Shown here: one piece after another, positions 6,425-8,281 of the stretch
Numbering within the stretch: position 1 is the stretch's first letter
Layout of the letters: each line of letters starts with the position of its first letter
Notes under the pieces: generated by a model
Database searches by the model: none
Told to the model about the DNA's origin: nothing
What the model saw: only the letters and a program-made list of their open reading frames with translations
Made by a program: the position numbers and the translations under genes
NCBI GenBank assembly: GCA_024697705.1
Contig: JAILFF010000091.1
Coordinates: 1 to 8,281, forward strand
Length of the DNA: 8,281 nt
Source of the DNA: Ruminococcus sp.
GTDB lineage: Bacteria > Bacillota > Clostridia > Oscillospirales > Ruminococcaceae
Direction: 5' to 3'

Positions 6425-8281
6425 TTATCCGAACACCTTCACGCAGCCACCCGTCTCGCCGTGAAAGAGAATATATCCTCCATGTGGGAGAGGTATTTCG
6501 GCGGAAGGGTCATTGACGTGCGTGGTATAAACAAGCTCGCGGAATTTGTTGTATACGCATATCACACTGTGTTCGGGGCGCTCGGCTGTTATCGAACCGC
6601 CGCCCATGTTTTCGCCGATGCGGTACCACTGAGCTTCATCGCTGTACAGTTTTACCTCCGAAACGTCTGCTGTCAGCTCCGGCAGTTCGTCCGCAATACG
6701 GTATTTCCAGCCGTTGCTCGCGTTAAAGCTCTGTATACTCGTTCCGTCAGAAAGAGTCTCGTTGCTTATCGAAACATCGAATATATCGCGGCTTGAAGAT
6801 GAAGGAATGCTTTGGAAAAACTCTATGCGCTTTTCGTCCTTTATCCTGAACGTTCTTCCGACTTGCACCCCGTCTGAACCGTAAGATATAGAACCGATGA
6901 CGTATCCGTCCGGCTGAGCGGGCACGCTCAATTTCAGGAACGGAGAATCATATTCCGAAGAGGAATATTTGTCGCCATATAAAACAAACGGTTTGTCCGC
7001 AATTTCATTCCATTCCGAAAGCGCCGTATCCGATACATTATTATCAGCCATGCGTTCGCCGTTATAGATCCTGCTTTCCGATTCGCCAAGTCCCGGCAGG
7101 ACGTTAATGCTGCGCATTTTGGTATAGACCTTTCCGCCGCGTTCCTCAAAGTATATTACCTCGCGCTCAGCGGTGATATTCCCATTCTCATCGACCTTAA
7201 CAAATCCGCCGTCTGTTGTAGGCTTATAAGTGGTGACGGTGGTGTTTCCCGTGCCGATATTTTCGGTGTACATGGTATTTTCATCAAAATAAATCCTGAC
7301 AATACCATTGCCTTCTGCCGTGCTGAGCATTGAATAATAACCCTCATATATGCGATATTTTTCAGACACGCTGTCGGCAGGCTCTATCTCGGCTACGGTT
7401 TTGTCCACTGTCTTTCCGCGTTCTGCTAAAACGACATCAAGCAGCGCTTCCGACATGATCTCGTTAAGCGCGGAGCTTCCGCCTGCCGAAAGCACCGAAA
7501 TGCTGACGTTTTCATCGGGGGCGACCATAAGGAATGAGTGGGTTGAGCCGCTGTCTCCGCCTTTTCCGAGCACCTTTATGCCCGACTGCTCATAATGCAA
7601 TTTTTCTACATAGTCCCAGCCAAGACCATTGTCGTCCATATATTCGTCCGAGCCGCCGTCCCAACGGAGTGCCATTCCGTTTTTAGCACTTTCGGAGATA
7701 AGCAGCTCGTTTCCCTTGAAAAACGTGCTGCCAAATTCGGCAACGTCCGAAGCTGCCGCAAGCATTCCACCCGAGCCCAGCCCCATACAGTATTCATTAT
7801 CCTGCGGCACGTTCCCGAAGCGGTATACCCGCGCAAGTCCGCTGTCTCCGAACATATCGAAGGGCGTGCCGGTATGCTCCGCGCCTATTTTATCGGAGAT
7901 ATTTTTGCGCAGATAATCCGTAAAGGACATACCGCTGACATTCTCGACGATAATGTGCAGAAGGCTGAATCCGTCGTTGCAGTAGGCGGCGAATTCGCCC
8001 GGAGCGGCTTTCAGTCTTCGGTGAGAAAGGCTTTCCAAAAGCGCTTCGGAATAGTTGTGGTCGATGTCGGAGTACAGTCCTTCGTTTTTTAAGAACGTTC
8101 CCTCCAGACCAGAGGTATGGTTCATCAACATTCTCACGGTGATGTCTTTATAACGTTCGTCTGCCAATGTGAAATCGGGGATATATTCTGTCACGGGCTT
8201 GTCGATGTCCACTTTGCCCTCGTCCGCCAGCTGCATTACCGCAGCAGTAACATAAACCTTGCTGACCGAAGCTATGCCGTA
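6425..8281 (-). CDS. Serine hydrolase, beta-lactamase/PBP-like (class C family), 5'-partial, with long C-terminal extension
   Basis: The minus-strand frame enters at the window edge already inside the catalytic domain and runs 618 codons to TAA at 6427-6425. The first residues YGIASVSKVY contain the SxxK nucleophile motif (S5, K8 of the visible part), so the first methionine (complement of 8236) is not the start; perhaps 60-120 residues including any signal peptide are missing. NHTSGL at 54-59 is typical of PF00144. The second motif is YCN (Y100, N102). The third box reads GKGGDSGS (239-246), closer to the esterase/peptidase HGG type than to the KTG of true beta-lactamases. The catalytic domain ends near residue 290. 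It is followed by about 325 residues rich in beta-strand patterns, beginning YEGYYSM, a pattern common after this hydrolase domain. Likely an extracytoplasmic peptidase or esterase acting on peptidoglycan or small esters, not a resistance enzyme. Convergent with the operon; they share a terminator. Confidence 0.87.
   Translation of the reverse strand, partial: YGIASVSKVYVTAAVMQLADEGKVDIDKPVTEYIPDFTLADERYKDITVRMLMNHTSGLEGTFLKNEGLYSDIDHNYSEALLESLSHRRLKAAPGEFAAYCNDGFSLLHIIVENVSGMSFTDYLRKNISDKIGAEHTGTPFDMFGDSGLARVYRFGNVPQDNEYCMGLGSGGMLAAASDVAEFGSTFFKGNELLISESAKNGMALRWDGGSDEYMDDNGLGWDYVEKLHYEQSGIKVLGKGGDSGSTHSFLMVAPDENVSISVLSAGGSSALNEIMSEALLDVVLAERGKTVDKTVAEIEPADSVSEKYRIYEGYYSMLSTAEGNGIVRIYFDENTMYTENIGTGNTTVTTYKPTTDGGFVKVDENGNITAEREVIYFEERGGKVYTKMRSINVLPGLGESESRIYNGERMADNNVSDTALSEWNEIADKPFVLYGDKYSSSEYDSPFLKLSVPAQPDGYVIGSISYGSDGVQVGRTFRIKDEKRIEFFQSIPSSSSRDIFDVSISNETLSDGTSIQSFNASNGWKYRIADELPELTADVSEVKLYSDEAQWYRIGENMGGGSITAERPEHSVICVYNKFRELVYTTHVNDPSAEIPLPHGGYILFHGETGGCVKVFG

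Noticed and set aside
6389..6796. Plus-strand 135-codon frame with AAGGAAGG upstream of ATG 6389
   Set aside because: After 12 codons it runs antisense through the serine hydrolase gene, whose minus-strand product has clear family motifs. The plus-strand peptide has no recognisable domain.
7595..8092. Plus-strand 165-codon frame inside the hydrolase
   Set aside because: Antisense shadow of the catalytic domain that carries NHTSGL, YCN and KGGDSG; no binding site and no family resemblance.
6425..8281. Class C beta-lactamase resistance gene
   Set aside because: SxxK and YxN are shared by peptidases and esterases; the third box is GKGGDSGS, not KTG, and the long tail is not seen in AmpC enzymes.
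1..8281. CRISPR array, tRNA, rRNA or phage genes
   Set aside because: No regularly spaced direct repeats, tRNA-like cloverleaf or phage structural/integrase proteins were seen on either strand.

Overview
The window looks like chromosomal DNA of a gut or rumen Clostridium relative, most likely Ruminococcaceae/Oscillospiraceae. The basis is the moderate GC content, strong GGAGG-type ribosome binding sites, a Firmicutes-style QueT transporter, and a STAS-kinase fusion whose kinase half resembles phosphotransferases common in rumen bacteria. This placement comes from overall impression, not from a marker gene.

Layout. Bases 14-193 form a long imperfect palindrome with TTAA at both tips, which I read as a MITE-like or fold-back element. 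It is followed by a tightly spaced plus-strand gene row. The row holds a condensation/alcohol-acetyltransferase-like acyltransferase (222-1477, broken by a one-base frameshift), a diverged paralogue (1515-2807), a multi-span PAP2 phosphatase (2841-3809), a flavodoxin-fold NAD(P)H oxidoreductase (3863-4420), and a STAS domain fused to an aminoglycoside/choline-kinase-like phosphotransferase (4417-5568, overlapping the previous gene by 4 nt). A 128-nt gap with a possible promoter and a tiny possible reading frame precedes queT (5697-6172), whose last part is out of frame. A strong, probably bidirectional terminator (6159-6198) closes the row. The minus strand from 8281 to 6425 carries a convergent serine hydrolase of the beta-lactamase/penicillin-binding class, whose 5' end lies outside the window.

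How the parts may fit. The first three genes (two acyltransferase-like proteins and a membrane lipid-phosphate phosphatase) suggest modification of a lipid or glycolipid. The oxidoreductase and STAS-kinase are translationally coupled and look like a redox enzyme plus a regulatory or small-molecule kinase. No substrate can be deduced from sequence. QueT is a predicted queuosine-precursor importer and is probably a separate function.

The most notable points are the TTAA-tipped palindrome directly upstream of the operon, the STAS-kinase architecture, the acyltransferase paralogue with a changed HxxxDG motif, and the clustering of frameshifts (acyltransferase 1, queT, possibly the small frame at 5604). 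The frameshifts mean either local gene decay or base-level assembly errors. I see no rRNA, tRNA, CRISPR array or transposase gene.
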